A stretch of DNA of 46,176 nucleotides, from assembly GCA_022842465.1 (NCBI GenBank), contig JALHPN010000044.1, positions 1-46,176 on the forward strand, in the 5' to 3' direction. Both the position numbers and the translations under genes were made by a program. The notes under the pieces were generated by a model. It saw nothing but the letters and a program-made list of their open reading frames with translations. It was not told the DNA's origin and ran no database searches. Source of the DNA: Polyangiaceae bacterium (GTDB taxonomy: Bacteria > Myxococcota_A > Polyangia > Polyangiales > Polyangiaceae). Below are positions 26,172 to 34,267 of the stretch, one piece after another. Position 1 is the first letter of the stretch; every line of letters starts with the position of its first letter.

Positions 26172-27635
26172 GTGAAGGTTCTCTTCGTCGCATCCGAGGT
26201 CGCGGGCTTCGCCAAGACGGGCGGTCTCGGAGACGTGGCCGCGGCGCTGCCTCGCGCGCTCGCCGGGCGCGGCCACGACGTCCGCGTCGTGATGCCGATG
26301 TACCCGCGCGTGAGGACGGAGGGCCGCACGTTCGAGACCGTCGTCCGCGAGGCCTCGGTCGATCTCGGCGGGACGCGCGTGCACTACTCGGTGCACGCCG
26401 CGACGCTGCCGGACAGCAAGGTCCCCGTCTACTGCGTGCGATGCCCGGGGCTCTTCGACCGCCCGTCGATCTACACGCAGGACGCCGACGAGCACCTCCG
26501 CTTCGCCGTCCTCCAGTGGGCCGCGCTCCAGCTCTGCCAGCGGCTCCGCTTCGCGCCGGACGTCGTCCACGCCAACGACTGGCAGACGGCGCTCCTCCCC
26601 GTCCTCCTCCGGACGATGTTCGCGTGGGATCGCCTCTTCGACGCGACGCGCACGGTCCTCACGATCCACAACATCGGCCACCAGGGCGGCTTCGACGCGC
26701 GCGTGCTGCCGCAGACGGGCCTCGGCGAAGCGTCCCACCACTTCCACCAGGAGCAGCTCCGCGAAGGACGGATCAACTTCCTCCTGACGGGCCTCCTCTA
26801 CGCGCACGCGATCACCACGGTGAGCCCGACGTACGCGCGCGAGATCCAGCGGCCCGAGCACGGCGTCGGCCTCGACGCCTTCCTCCGCGAGCGCTCGAGC
26901 GTGCTCTTCGGGATCCTGAACGGCATCGACGAGCTCGCGTGGAGCCCCGAGACGGACGCGCTCCTCCCGCATCGGTTCTCCGAGAGCGATCTCTCGGGCA
27001 AGGAGCGCTGCAAGGAGGAGCTCCTCGGCGCCGCCGGTCTCCCGTACCGCCCCGAGGTGCCCGTCCTCGGCATCGTCTCGCGGCTCGCCTGGCAGAAGGG
27101 GTTCGACCTCTGCTTCACCGTCCTCCCGCGCCTGCTCGCGAGCCGCGCCGTGCAGCTCGTGGTGCTCGGCACCGGCGAGCCGAAGTACGAGGCGCTCTTC
27201 ACGCAGCTCGGGCGGCGCTTCCCGAAGCAGGTCGTCTACAAGCCGGCCTTCAGTGAGCCGCTCGCGCACCTCATCGAGGCGGGCTCGGACATGTTCCTCA
27301 TGCCCTCGCGCTACGAGCCCTGCGGCTTGAACCAGATGTACAGCTTGAAGTACGGGACGCCGCCGATCGTGCACCACACCGGCGGCCTCGCGGACACCGT
27401 CGCGCCGTACGACAGGCGAACGGGGCGGGGCAACGGGTTCGTCTTCGAGCACTTCGACGAGACGGGCCTGCGGTTCGCGCTCTCGCAGGCGCTCTCCGCG
27501 TGGGGGAGCGGCAAGGGCGAGGACCGCGAGCGGTGGCAGGCATTGATGCGGAACGGCATGCGCGCGCGGTTCGGGTGGGACGAGCGCGTCGCGGCCTACG
27601 AGCAGGTCTACAGGATGGTCGCGCCGGGTCGGTGA
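26172..27635 (+). CDS. glgA: glycogen synthase (ADP-glucose type, GT5)
   Basis: 487 aa, close to the usual bacterial GlgA length. The N-terminus MKVLFVASEVAGFAKTGGLG carries the KTGGLGDV motif (15-22) that binds ADP-glucose. HANDWQTALLP and LTIHNIGHQGGFD are typical GT5 blocks, and PSRYEPCGLNQMYSLKYGT (~377-395) is the C-terminal EX7E region. Cytoplasmic; transfers glucose from ADP-glucose to growing alpha-1,4-glucan. No glgB, glgC or glgP lies in the window, so glycogen genes are not clustered here. The start is fixed by the family N-terminus. Confidence 0.95.
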   Translation: MKVLFVASEVAGFAKTGGLGDVAAALPRALAGRGHDVRVVMPMYPRVRTEGRTFETVVREASVDLGGTRVHYSVHAATLPDSKVPVYCVRCPGLFDRPSIYTQDADEHLRFAVLQWAALQLCQRLRFAPDVVHANDWQTALLPVLLRTMFAWDRLFDATRTVLTIHNIGHQGGFDARVLPQTGLGEASHHFHQEQLREGRINFLLTGLLYAHAITTVSPTYAREIQRPEHGVGLDAFLRERSSVLFGILNGIDELAWSPETDALLPHRFSESDLSGKERCKEELLGAAGLPYRPEVPVLGIVSRLAWQKGFDLCFTVLPRLLASRAVQLVVLGTGEPKYEALFTQLGRRFPKQVVYKPAFSEPLAHLIEAGSDMFLMPSRYEPCGLNQMYSLKYGTPPIVHHTGGLADTVAPYDRRTGRGNGFVFEHFDETGLRFALSQALSAWGSGKGEDRERWQALMRNGMRARFGWDERVAAYEQVYRMVAPGR

Positions 27636-27654
27636 CCGCGCTACGACGTACGGG

Positions 27655-28995
27655 ATGAGGTCCTCGGCGTGGGTGCTGGGAGCGCTGATCTCGGCGTGCA
27701 CGGATCGCGTCGGGGGGGATGTGGCGCTGGCGCGCGGCGTGGAGGATGCGGGGGCGCCGAGCGGGCCGAGTGGGCCGGGCACGGGCACGGGCACGGGCAC
27801 GGGCACGGGCACGGGCACGGGGGGAGATGGGGGCGAGCGGGGGCTCGTGATCACGACGCGGGTGATCACGAGGTCGCATCGCGCGATCCCGGGGGTGATG
27901 TTCGGCGGATGGGGGCCGCACCTCGGGCACCTCGTACGACGTCCCGGGGGAGAGCTGTGGTTCGTCGACGACGCGTGCGAGACCTGCGACGTGAACGTGA
28001 ATGCGCGCGTCGACGCGTTCCGGCTCGTCGGGGACGCGTGGGAGAGGCGCGCCCAGATCGCGCTGCCTGCGGGCGTTCAGCAGAACACCGGCACGATCGT
28101 GGCGGGGGACGCGTTCGAGTCCTACGGCGTCGACGTGGCCTCCTCACGCATCGTCGTGTGCCGCCTCGATCCCGCGACGCTCGCATCCTCGTGCGCACCG
28201 ATCCCGATCCCGCTGCCCGCGAGCACGAACTACGTCGGCGCGGCGGTCTCCCCCGACGGATGGAAGCTGACGTGGGCCACCACGGTCGTCGACGGCGGGG
28301 GCGGCGCCTTCCACTGGCTCGTCGACTACGGCGGCGGGTGGAACGGGCCGCGCACCGGCGCGATCGGCGGCTACAACGATGCGTCCTACGTGAACGCGGC
28401 GTTCTTCGGCGGCGCGCGGAAGACGGAGCTCGTGCTCTTCGCGCAGCTCGTCTCGGGCCTCGCGCCGAGCTGGACCTTCCAGGGCGCGGTCGCGGACGGC
28501 GACGCGAGCGGCAGCGCCGCGTTCACGTTCGCGCTCCTCGGCGGCCCGCCGGGAGATCCCATCGTGTCCACCAACGACGTCGTCGTGGATCCTGTGACGA
28601 ACGACGCGCACCTCGTCGCGCGCACCGCCGCGGGGGCCGCGGCCGTCTACACGCGTCCGAACGGCGGCGCGTGGTCGGCGCCCGTCGCGGTCGTCCCCAC
28701 AGCCTATCGAGCACGCTTCGTGCTGCTCGAGGACGGCCGCCTCGTGCTCGCGTACGGGAAGAACGGCAAAGGTCTCCACCTCCGCATCATGCCGCGCGCG
28801 GCGCGCATCGCCGGACAACCCGTCGCGTGGTCGGCCGCGCCCGAGATCGCGATCCCCCTCCCCGCCGGCTACGAGGACCTCTACGCAATCTACCCCGAGG
28901 CGGCCGCATACCAGCGCGTCCTCCCGAGGTCGCTCGATCTCGCCGTCGTGTCCGCGAAGCGCGAGACCGAAGTGCTGCACGTCCACGTGGAGTGA
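27655..28995 (+). CDS. lipoprotein with Gly-Thr repeat tether and predicted beta-propeller
   Basis: 446 aa. The signal ends ALISAC (Cys15). The tether contains a (Gly-Thr) run encoded by ACGGGC hexamers. The rest is beta-rich with short repeated strands (GGELWFVDDA, SPDGWKLTWATTVVDG, EDGRLVLAYGKNGKGLHLRI), like sialidase/BNR-type beta-propeller proteins. No catalytic motif is visible. It starts 19 nt after glgA, but a functional link is doubtful. The 3' end is convergent with the SUKH gene across a 9-nt gap, and the two TGA stops pair in GTGAG/CTCAC. Confidence 0.75.
   Translation: MRSSAWVLGALISACTDRVGGDVALARGVEDAGAPSGPSGPGTGTGTGTGTGTGTGGDGGERGLVITTRVITRSHRAIPGVMFGGWGPHLGHLVRRPGGELWFVDDACETCDVNVNARVDAFRLVGDAWERRAQIALPAGVQQNTGTIVAGDAFESYGVDVASSRIVVCRLDPATLASSCAPIPIPLPASTNYVGAAVSPDGWKLTWATTVVDGGGGAFHWLVDYGGGWNGPRTGAIGGYNDASYVNAAFFGGARKTELVLFAQLVSGLAPSWTFQGAVADGDASGSAAFTFALLGGPPGDPIVSTNDVVVDPVTNDAHLVARTAAGAAAVYTRPNGGAWSAPVAVVPTAYRARFVLLEDGRLVLAYGKNGKGLHLRIMPRAARIAGQPVAWSAAPEIAIPLPAGYEDLYAIYPEAAAYQRVLPRSLDLAVVSAKRETEVLHVHVE
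27777..27822 (+). repeat. ACGGGC hexanucleotide repeat
   Basis: Six exact ACGGGC copies (27781-27816), with partial copies on both sides, encode alternating Thr-Gly in the tether of the lipoprotein just after its lipid anchor. Expansion or contraction keeps the frame and would change tether length. Confidence 0.85.
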
Positions 28996-29008
28996 GGCGC
29001 GGGCTCAC
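28992..29008. terminator. inverted repeat over convergent stops
   Basis: GTGAG (28992-28996) and CTCAC (29004-29008) pair with a 7-nt loop. The TGA of the lipoprotein gene and the TGA of the SUKH gene lie in opposite arms. Possible bidirectional 3'-end hairpin. Confidence 0.3.
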
Positions 29009-29571
29009 GCGGGGCGCTGCGGGACGAACCTCGGCGTGAAGAGCCTCGCCGCCTCGCCGAAGGTCGCCTCCGCCCGCTTCTCGTCGAGGCAGATAGCGAC
29101 GAGCTCGTCGAGATCGGCGCAGATGCCGCGCACGGCGGCGAAGCGCGTGTGGATCCGGAAGATGCGCATCTCGTCGGACCCCGAGCGATCCTCGGGATCC
29201 CACGCGAGGAGGTCACCGTTCTCGCTCGCGGCGAAAGGGACGAGGCGCTCCACCATCGTCTTCGACCCATCCGGCCTGTAGTCGAAGAGGCCGTCTTCGA
29301 CGCCGCGCGCGATCATCTCCGCGGCGCCCTCGCGACGCTCCACGAAGGAGTCCCCTCCCTCGAGCGGAACGAAGATCATCCAGAAGTTGCAGAGCAGCCC
29401 GCTCCCGAACGTCTTCGCGAAGAACCGGTAGGACGCGGGGAGCTTCACACCACCGAGCGCCTGCTCCGCCCGCGCGAGCAGCCCATCGTCCGAGACGACG
29501 CGGGGCTTGCCGTCGCACTCGAGGCGCTCGAGCGCCGGATACCTCGGAGGAGCGGTCATCTTCGCCGGCAT
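29005..29571 (-). CDS. SMI1/KNR4 (SUKH) family protein
   Basis: 188 aa from ATG at 29571 (ATG at 29559 also possible; neither has a clear Shine-Dalgarno). SUKH signatures: LPASYRFFAKTFGSGLL (~50-67, the LP..Y..FL...NG-type motif), a middle region, LVPFAASENGDLLAWDPEDR (~115-135, the FA.d..Gd.l.fd motif) and a C-terminal helix ADLDELVAICLDE. Cytoplasmic. SUKH proteins are often immunity proteins against polymorphic or contact-dependent toxins, but no toxin gene is adjacent, so it may be an orphan immunity or housekeeping member. Confidence 0.8.
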   Translation of the reverse strand: MPAKMTAPPRYPALERLECDGKPRVVSDDGLLARAEQALGGVKLPASYRFFAKTFGSGLLCNFWMIFVPLEGGDSFVERREGAAEMIARGVEDGLFDYRPDGSKTMVERLVPFAASENGDLLAWDPEDRSGSDEMRIFRIHTRFAAVRGICADLDELVAICLDEKRAEATFGEAARLFTPRFVPQRPA

Positions 29572-29658
29572 GCCTGGGGAGGGTATCGCGAGCCGCCTGT
29601 GAATCACCTCGGGAGGGGCCACGTCCAAGCCCCACCTCACCTCCCACGGGAGCCTTAC

Positions 29659-30984
29659 ATGTCCAGAACCACGCTTTCGTCCGCGGCCGCTCTTCTCTCT
29701 TGCCTCTCGCTGGCGTCGCTCGTCGCCTGCACGAGCGACGACGGGAGTACGTCACCGTCCGGTCCCTCCTCGGAGGGACCGTCCCCGACGGGCCCGTCTT
29801 CGTCCGGGGGCCCTCCGGGAACGAACCCGACGGCGACGCCGGCTGCTCCCGGCGCCGTCGACCCGGGGTGCCTCACCGGCGGCTACGCGGCGTTCGATCA
29901 GGAGGTCTCGGCCGTGATCGGCGAAGGCGACGGCGCGGCGCTCGTGACCGGCGGCAAGCTGATCCCGGTCGCAGGCGGAAGGGTCGGCGCCCCGAAGAAC
30001 GCGACGCCCTTCGCCTCCCAGGCGAGCTCGCTCGGCGTCGCGCGCGGCGCGGACGGGTCGCTCCTCGTGGTCACGGGAGCCGGCGTCGTGGTCGTCGACC
30101 AGGCGGGCAAGATCACGCGTGAGCTCCGGAAGGACGCGCTCCGCGTCCCCGTCTCGGCGGCGACGTTCGGCAAGGACGGCGCGATCTACACCGTGGGGAC
30201 GGAGGACGACGACGCGCAGAAGGGCCAGCTCGTCGTGAGCCGCATCGGCGCGGACGGCAAGGTCGACACGACCTTCGGCGCCCAGGGCCTCGCGAAGACG
30301 GCCTCGCAGGACGACCTCGGCAGCGTCACGCGCGTCGTCGCCGGCGGCGACGGCAGCCTATGGATCCTCGCCTCGGGCGGCTTCTTCTCGCCGGTCGTCG
30401 CGAAGGTCTCCGAGGCGGGAACCTTCGACGCGGGTTTCGGGACGAACGGCGTCGTCCTCCTGAAGCAGCTCGGCCCGCGGAACGCGCGCGACTTCGCGCT
30501 CACGGAGGGCGGCGGGGCCTTCGTGCTCGGGATGACGAACGACCAGCCCCAGGTCGCCAAGCTCCTCCCGAGCGGTGCGCTCGACACCGCGTTCGCCACG
30601 GGAGGCGTCGCCTCGTTCTCGATCACGAAGCCGCTCTCGTCGAAGTACGACGAACAGGTCGAGAGCAAGAGCCTCGTCCTCCAGCCTGACGGCAAGCTGC
30701 TCGTCGTCAATTCCTACGAGTGGGACGACGGCGAGGACGACGAGCTGGAGGAGGAGAGCATCCTCGTCCTCCGCGCGAACGCGGACGGGAAGCTCGACGA
30801 GTCCTTCGGCACGAAGGGCGTCACGCGCGTCGCGCTCGGCTCGGCCGCGAAGCCGTCCAAGGTGTGGGCCGCGCAGTCCTCCGTCGTCGTCGCAGGCAAC
30901 CGCCTCCTCGTCGGCGGCACGACGTACTCCGCCCTCGGGACGAAGGGACCCCAGGCGGGCGGCGTCGTGTGCCTCGGGCTCTGA
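29659..30984 (+). CDS. lipoprotein with delta-60-type repeats
   Basis: 441 aa from ATG at 29659 with GGGAG upstream. The signal ends ASLVAC (Cys24) and is followed by a Ser/Pro/Gly tether. At least four delta-60 units are visible: VDTTFGAQGLAK, FDAGFGTNGVVLL, LDTAFATGGVASF and LDESFGTKGVTRVAL. Repeats of this kind form secreted beta-propeller folds. It shares order and repeat style with the lipoprotein at 21491, so the two are probably paralogues. An acidic patch (DDGEDDELEEE, ~358-368) interrupts the repeats. Function unknown. The 3' stop pairs with the convergent metzincin stop. Confidence 0.8.
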   Translation: MSRTTLSSAAALLSCLSLASLVACTSDDGSTSPSGPSSEGPSPTGPSSSGGPPGTNPTATPAAPGAVDPGCLTGGYAAFDQEVSAVIGEGDGAALVTGGKLIPVAGGRVGAPKNATPFASQASSLGVARGADGSLLVVTGAGVVVVDQAGKITRELRKDALRVPVSAATFGKDGAIYTVGTEDDDAQKGQLVVSRIGADGKVDTTFGAQGLAKTASQDDLGSVTRVVAGGDGSLWILASGGFFSPVVAKVSEAGTFDAGFGTNGVVLLKQLGPRNARDFALTEGGGAFVLGMTNDQPQVAKLLPSGALDTAFATGGVASFSITKPLSSKYDEQVESKSLVLQPDGKLLVVNSYEWDDGEDDELEEESILVLRANADGKLDESFGTKGVTRVALGSAAKPSKVWAAQSSVVVAGNRLLVGGTTYSALGTKGPQAGGVVCLGL

Positions 30985-30993
30985 CGCCCGTCA
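30982..30993. terminator. near-palindrome containing both convergent stop codons
   Basis: TGACG and CGTCA, separated by CC, form a 5-bp inverted repeat. Each arm contains the TGA of one of the two convergent genes (ends at 30984 and 30991). Confidence 0.3.
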
Positions 30994-32205
30994 CTCCGTC
31001 GCCGTGAGCGTCTTCGTCTCCGTCCATGTGCCCGCAGAAGCGCCGCGGACGGAGAGGATGGCTCGCACCTCGACGCGCGACGCGGACGGATCGACCGGCA
31101 ACGTCATCCCGAGGATCGGCGCGTCCGTGCGGCCCTCGTAGGCCATCGGCTGGAACGATCGCCACGCCGCACCGCCCACGGCGCGGTACGCGAAGTCGAG
31201 CTTGATGGGCACGTTGGCGACGATGCCCATCCCGAGGACGACGCTGCCTGCCCGGCGCTGGATCCCGTCGAGCCGGAAGAGCTCGATCGGCTGACTCAGG
31301 ACGGGCGGAGGCGCGGCAAGAGCCGGCGCGGGCCAGCCCGCGTCGAAGCCGGGTCGCTTCACGAGCGCGCGGATCCCGGCGATGTCGTCGTCGGTCAGGA
31401 AGGCGCGCTCGCGGATCGACCCCGCGCCCATGATCGACTCGCCGACGAGGTGCGACGTGCTGTTCTGCGGATCGCAGTTCGCCGCGCTCTCGTACTGATC
31501 GCAGAGGCCCCACACATGGCCGATCTCGTGGACGAGGATGGGAAGCGAGAGTCGCTTTCCCCGCTCCGCGTAGCGGACGAACGAGCGCTCCTTCATCTTC
31601 GCGAGGAGCGCGTCCGCGGTCGTCGTGCCGTTCGTGAGCGCGCTGTAGCTCGCCCACTCCGAGGGTGCGCCGCCGAGAGGCTCGGGCGAAGCGTCGAAGT
31701 CCCGGAGGAAGACGAAGCGGCGGAACGTGAGCCAGCTGCCCTGGCGGTCGACGGTGCCGTCGCCGGACGTGACGCCGAGCGTCGCGTCCGAGAAGGGCGC
31801 GAGCCCGAGGACGGCGTCGAAGCCGGGTCCGCAGAGATCGTGGTACGTCTTCGCGAGCGCACGGAGATCGCTCGTGGCGGTCGCACGCGGGAGGTCTCTG
31901 ACCTCGATGCGGACGTCGATGCGGCGGTCGACGTAGTGCGCCCAGACGTTCACGGCGGCGTCGAGCTCCGCCTCGAAGCCCGGGAGCATCGTCGTCATGT
32001 ACCGAGGCACGCATGCCCGCCACGGCTGACCGGAGCGCTTGTTGACGAGGAACTGCGGGGACCGCGGATCGAGCCGGAGGTGGCCCCACGCGCCCTGCAA
32101 GGAGTCGACGTCGCCGGAGACCTCGGTGTCCTCCTCCGCGCACGCAGGAAGGACGCAGCCCGCCGCGAGCGCGACGGCGAAGAGGGCGGAGAGGCGGCGA
32201 CGCAT
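30991..32205 (-). CDS. lipoprotein metzincin-type zinc metalloprotease
   Basis: 404 aa from ATG at 32205. The signal is of lipoprotein type, with two possible lipobox Cys (AAGC and LPAC). The catalytic motif LVHEIGHVWGLCDQY gives HExxHxxGxxD (His226, Glu227, His230, Asp236), the metzincin zinc site. ESIMGAG (Met259) fits the Met-turn that follows. A C-terminal beta domain (~290-404) is probably Ig-like. Extracellular or periplasmic protease; substrate unknown. Its ATG overlaps the stop of the upstream Cys-rich lipoprotein (TGATG, one base), so the two are translationally coupled and the neighbour could be a partner or inhibitor. Confidence 0.85.
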   Translation of the reverse strand: MRRRLSALFAVALAAGCVLPACAEEDTEVSGDVDSLQGAWGHLRLDPRSPQFLVNKRSGQPWRACVPRYMTTMLPGFEAELDAAVNVWAHYVDRRIDVRIEVRDLPRATATSDLRALAKTYHDLCGPGFDAVLGLAPFSDATLGVTSGDGTVDRQGSWLTFRRFVFLRDFDASPEPLGGAPSEWASYSALTNGTTTADALLAKMKERSFVRYAERGKRLSLPILVHEIGHVWGLCDQYESAANCDPQNSTSHLVGESIMGAGSIRERAFLTDDDIAGIRALVKRPGFDAGWPAPALAAPPPVLSQPIELFRLDGIQRRAGSVVLGMGIVANVPIKLDFAYRAVGGAAWRSFQPMAYEGRTDAPILGMTLPVDPSASRVEVRAILSVRGASAGTWTETKTLTATE

Positions 32206-32783
32206 CAGGGCGTCTCGCCTTTCACGCCGAGCTTCTTCGCGAGGGCGTCGCGGACCTCGGGGGCCTGGGCCGTGCGCCTTATCTGTTCGATGATGGTGGA
32301 GGAGCTGCGCACGCGCTCGGTGACGGTCTGCTCCGTCGACGCGCCGTCGCCCGCCTCCGCGTACGCCACGTAGCCGAGGTGGGTCAGCTTGAACCGACTG
32401 AACTTCACCTCGATCTGCCAGTTCGGCGAGTCGAGCGTCGCCTTGTAGGCGTACTGGCCGTGGCAGATTCGGCTCCCCGAGTCCCAGCGCTCCCACGAGA
32501 AGGCTCTCGACTCCATCGGACCGACCTCGACACGGCCTGCGCTCCGCATCTTGTCCGGGTGGAACGTGTCGCAGTCACAAAGGTAGGCGCACTCCTTGAT
32601 GCCCTGGAGGTTCTCGACGCCCGGTCCCTTCGCGATGCAGTCGCACATGAAGCCGGTCGCGGCAGGCGTCGACGCGGACTGCGCCTGCGCGCCGTCCCCC
32701 GTCTCCGGCTCGACCGGCGCCGCGCACGCGAGGGCCCCCGCCGCGAGGGCGAGGGCGAGGGCACGGACGAAGGTCGAGGCCAT
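32205..32783 (-). CDS. Cys-rich lipoprotein coupled to the metzincin
   Basis: 192 aa. The signal ends AAGALAC (Cys20) and is followed by a short Ala/Gln/Ser tether. The N-terminal part of the mature protein is Cys-rich (FMCDCIAKG, KECAYLCDCDTFH; five Cys within ~26 residues), suggesting disulfides. A later basic, beta-like part (GQYAYKATLDSPNWQIEVKF) follows, and a helical C-terminus. No family recognised. It is the first gene of a two-gene unit with the metzincin, one-base overlap, so a joint role outside the cell is likely. Confidence 0.75.
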   Translation of the reverse strand: MASTFVRALALALAAGALACAAPVEPETGDGAQAQSASTPAATGFMCDCIAKGPGVENLQGIKECAYLCDCDTFHPDKMRSAGRVEVGPMESRAFSWERWDSGSRICHGQYAYKATLDSPNWQIEVKFSRFKLTHLGYVAYAEAGDGASTEQTVTERVRSSSTIIEQIRRTAQAPEVRDALAKKLGVKGETP

Positions 32784-32855
32784 GTGCGTCTACGTAAGCA
32801 GCTTGCGTACCGGGCGCCGCACGCTCCGGAACGTCGTGATCACGAAGGGTTGAAC

Positions 32856-32922
32856 GGGATGGGAGGACCGGGCCTGGTCCTCTCGAGGTCCATCCCGCGT
32901 CCCAGGCGACCAGGAGGCCTGG
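32856..32922 (-). terminator. two hairpins downstream of ATP-grasp paralogue 2
   Basis: On leaving the ATP-grasp gene (stop at 32929) the minus strand meets CCAGGC/GCCTGG (32902-32922). A nested structure follows: outer GGGATGG/CCATCCC and inner GAGGACC/GGTCCTC with a 6-nt loop (32856-32896). No T-tract is seen. This would separate the ATP-grasp from the lipoprotein-metzincin pair. Confidence 0.5.
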
Positions 32923-32928
32923 CCCCGT

Positions 32929-34146
32929 TCACACGTAGCGGACGCGCACCGTCTCGATGATCTTCTGAATCATCTTCTTCACCATCTCGGTGCTCTCGTG
33001 CCTCACGACGATGTAGCCGTCGCCCTCGTAGCTGTCGGACTTCGGCGCGCCGATCGTCGGGAGCTTCGCCTCGGCGACGTACTTGCCGATCGCTTCGTTC
33101 GTCTCCCCCACGCCGGTGACGGAGGCGACGCGCCCGTCGCCCATGCCGCGGAGGAACGCGCAACCGACGGCGAACTTGCGCTCCCACGGCGCGTCGAGCT
33201 CGCCGTCGACGACCGCTCGCGCCCACGCGCGATAGGGATCGATGCCGTGCGCGAGCCCCGTCATGAGGGAGATGTTCGCGCCCGGCGGACGCTGCGCGAT
33301 CTCGCCGATCGCGAGCGAGCCGTCGTGCTTCTGGAACCACTCCATGTGCGTCATGCCGGTGTCGAGTCCGAGCGCCCCGATCGCGGCCGAGCCCATCGCG
33401 CGGGCGCCGTCGTACGGTGCGCCCTCGATCTCGCGCGGGAGGATGCACGCCCACTGGATCCACGGCGTCTCCAGCACCTCGAGGCAACTCGGGAGGTAGT
33501 GCGAGATCGACGAGACGCGCGGCTTGCCGTCGATCGTGATGGTCTCGAAGCTGAACTCGCGGCCGCGGAGCATCTCCTCCGCGAGGACCGGCGACTCGGC
33601 CGAGACGCGCATCCCGACGACCGCCTTCAGCAGCGCCTCGAGGTTCGAGACGCGGAACGTCGCCTTCGCGCCCATCCCTGCCGGCGGCTTCAGCACCATC
33701 GGAAAGCCGACCCTCTCGGCGAAGGCGCGCGCGTCCGCCTCCGACGTCACGAGCTTGTGGGCGGCGACGGGGAGGCCGGCGGCACGGAGCGCGTCCTTCA
33801 TGCGCGCCTTGTCGCGGAACAGCTCGGCGACCTCGGGGCGCGTGCCCGGCACGCCGTAGCGCGCGCGGGCCTCCGCGAGCTGCACCATCATCGGCTCGAG
33901 GATGCCGAGGATGCGGTGGGGCTGGCCGTAGCGCCGACGGAGCACCTCGACGCCCTCGAGCGTGTCCTTCTGGTGGAGCGGCTCGGTCACCCGCACGATG
34001 TCGTCGAACAGCTTCAGGTCCTCCCCGGTCGGCAGCGTGTGCATCACGCCGAGCAGCCGAACGTCCGGCAGGCGTGAGGTCGCGCGCACGAAGCGCATCG
34101 TGACGTCGGTGGGGAACGGGGCGACGAAGACGACGTTGCGGGGCAT
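32929..34146 (-). CDS. ATP-grasp ligase paralogue 2
   Basis: 405 aa from ATG at 34146. N-terminal Rossmann-like domain MPRNVVFVAPFPTDVTMRFV. ATP-grasp elements are RVGFPMVLKPPAGMGAKATF, VLAEEMLRGREFSFETITI and the metal region GEIAQRPPG. The paralogue signatures THMEWF and DPYRAWARAVVDG are present. Relative to the paralogue at 24618-25847 the metal region differs (EIAQ for EIGC). Cytoplasmic amide ligase, substrates unknown. Upstream neighbour on the other strand is a lipoprotein; there is no obvious partner gene. Confidence 0.85.
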   Translation of the reverse strand: MPRNVVFVAPFPTDVTMRFVRATSRLPDVRLLGVMHTLPTGEDLKLFDDIVRVTEPLHQKDTLEGVEVLRRRYGQPHRILGILEPMMVQLAEARARYGVPGTRPEVAELFRDKARMKDALRAAGLPVAAHKLVTSEADARAFAERVGFPMVLKPPAGMGAKATFRVSNLEALLKAVVGMRVSAESPVLAEEMLRGREFSFETITIDGKPRVSSISHYLPSCLEVLETPWIQWACILPREIEGAPYDGARAMGSAAIGALGLDTGMTHMEWFQKHDGSLAIGEIAQRPPGANISLMTGLAHGIDPYRAWARAVVDGELDAPWERKFAVGCAFLRGMGDGRVASVTGVGETNEAIGKYVAEAKLPTIGAPKSDSYEGDGYIVVRHESTEMVKKMIQKIIETVRVRYV

Positions 34147-34267
34147 GACGGCCGCGCAGCCTGGTCGCCCGACGGCGCCCCGTCAATGGGGGCGGATCGA
34201 GAAGAATCGGAGAGCGGTGTGGGACCCGTTGGCAGCCGCGCGGGCTCTGCGGTAGGGAGCGCGCGCC

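Noticed and set aside
27777..27822. CRISPR-like tandem repeat
   Set aside because: Repeat unit is 6 nt with no spacers and encodes an in-frame Thr-Gly tether.
26172..28995. glgA and the downstream lipoprotein as a functional operon
   Set aside because: Spacing (19 nt) allows co-transcription, but the lipoprotein has no glycogen-related domain, so no functional link is claimed.
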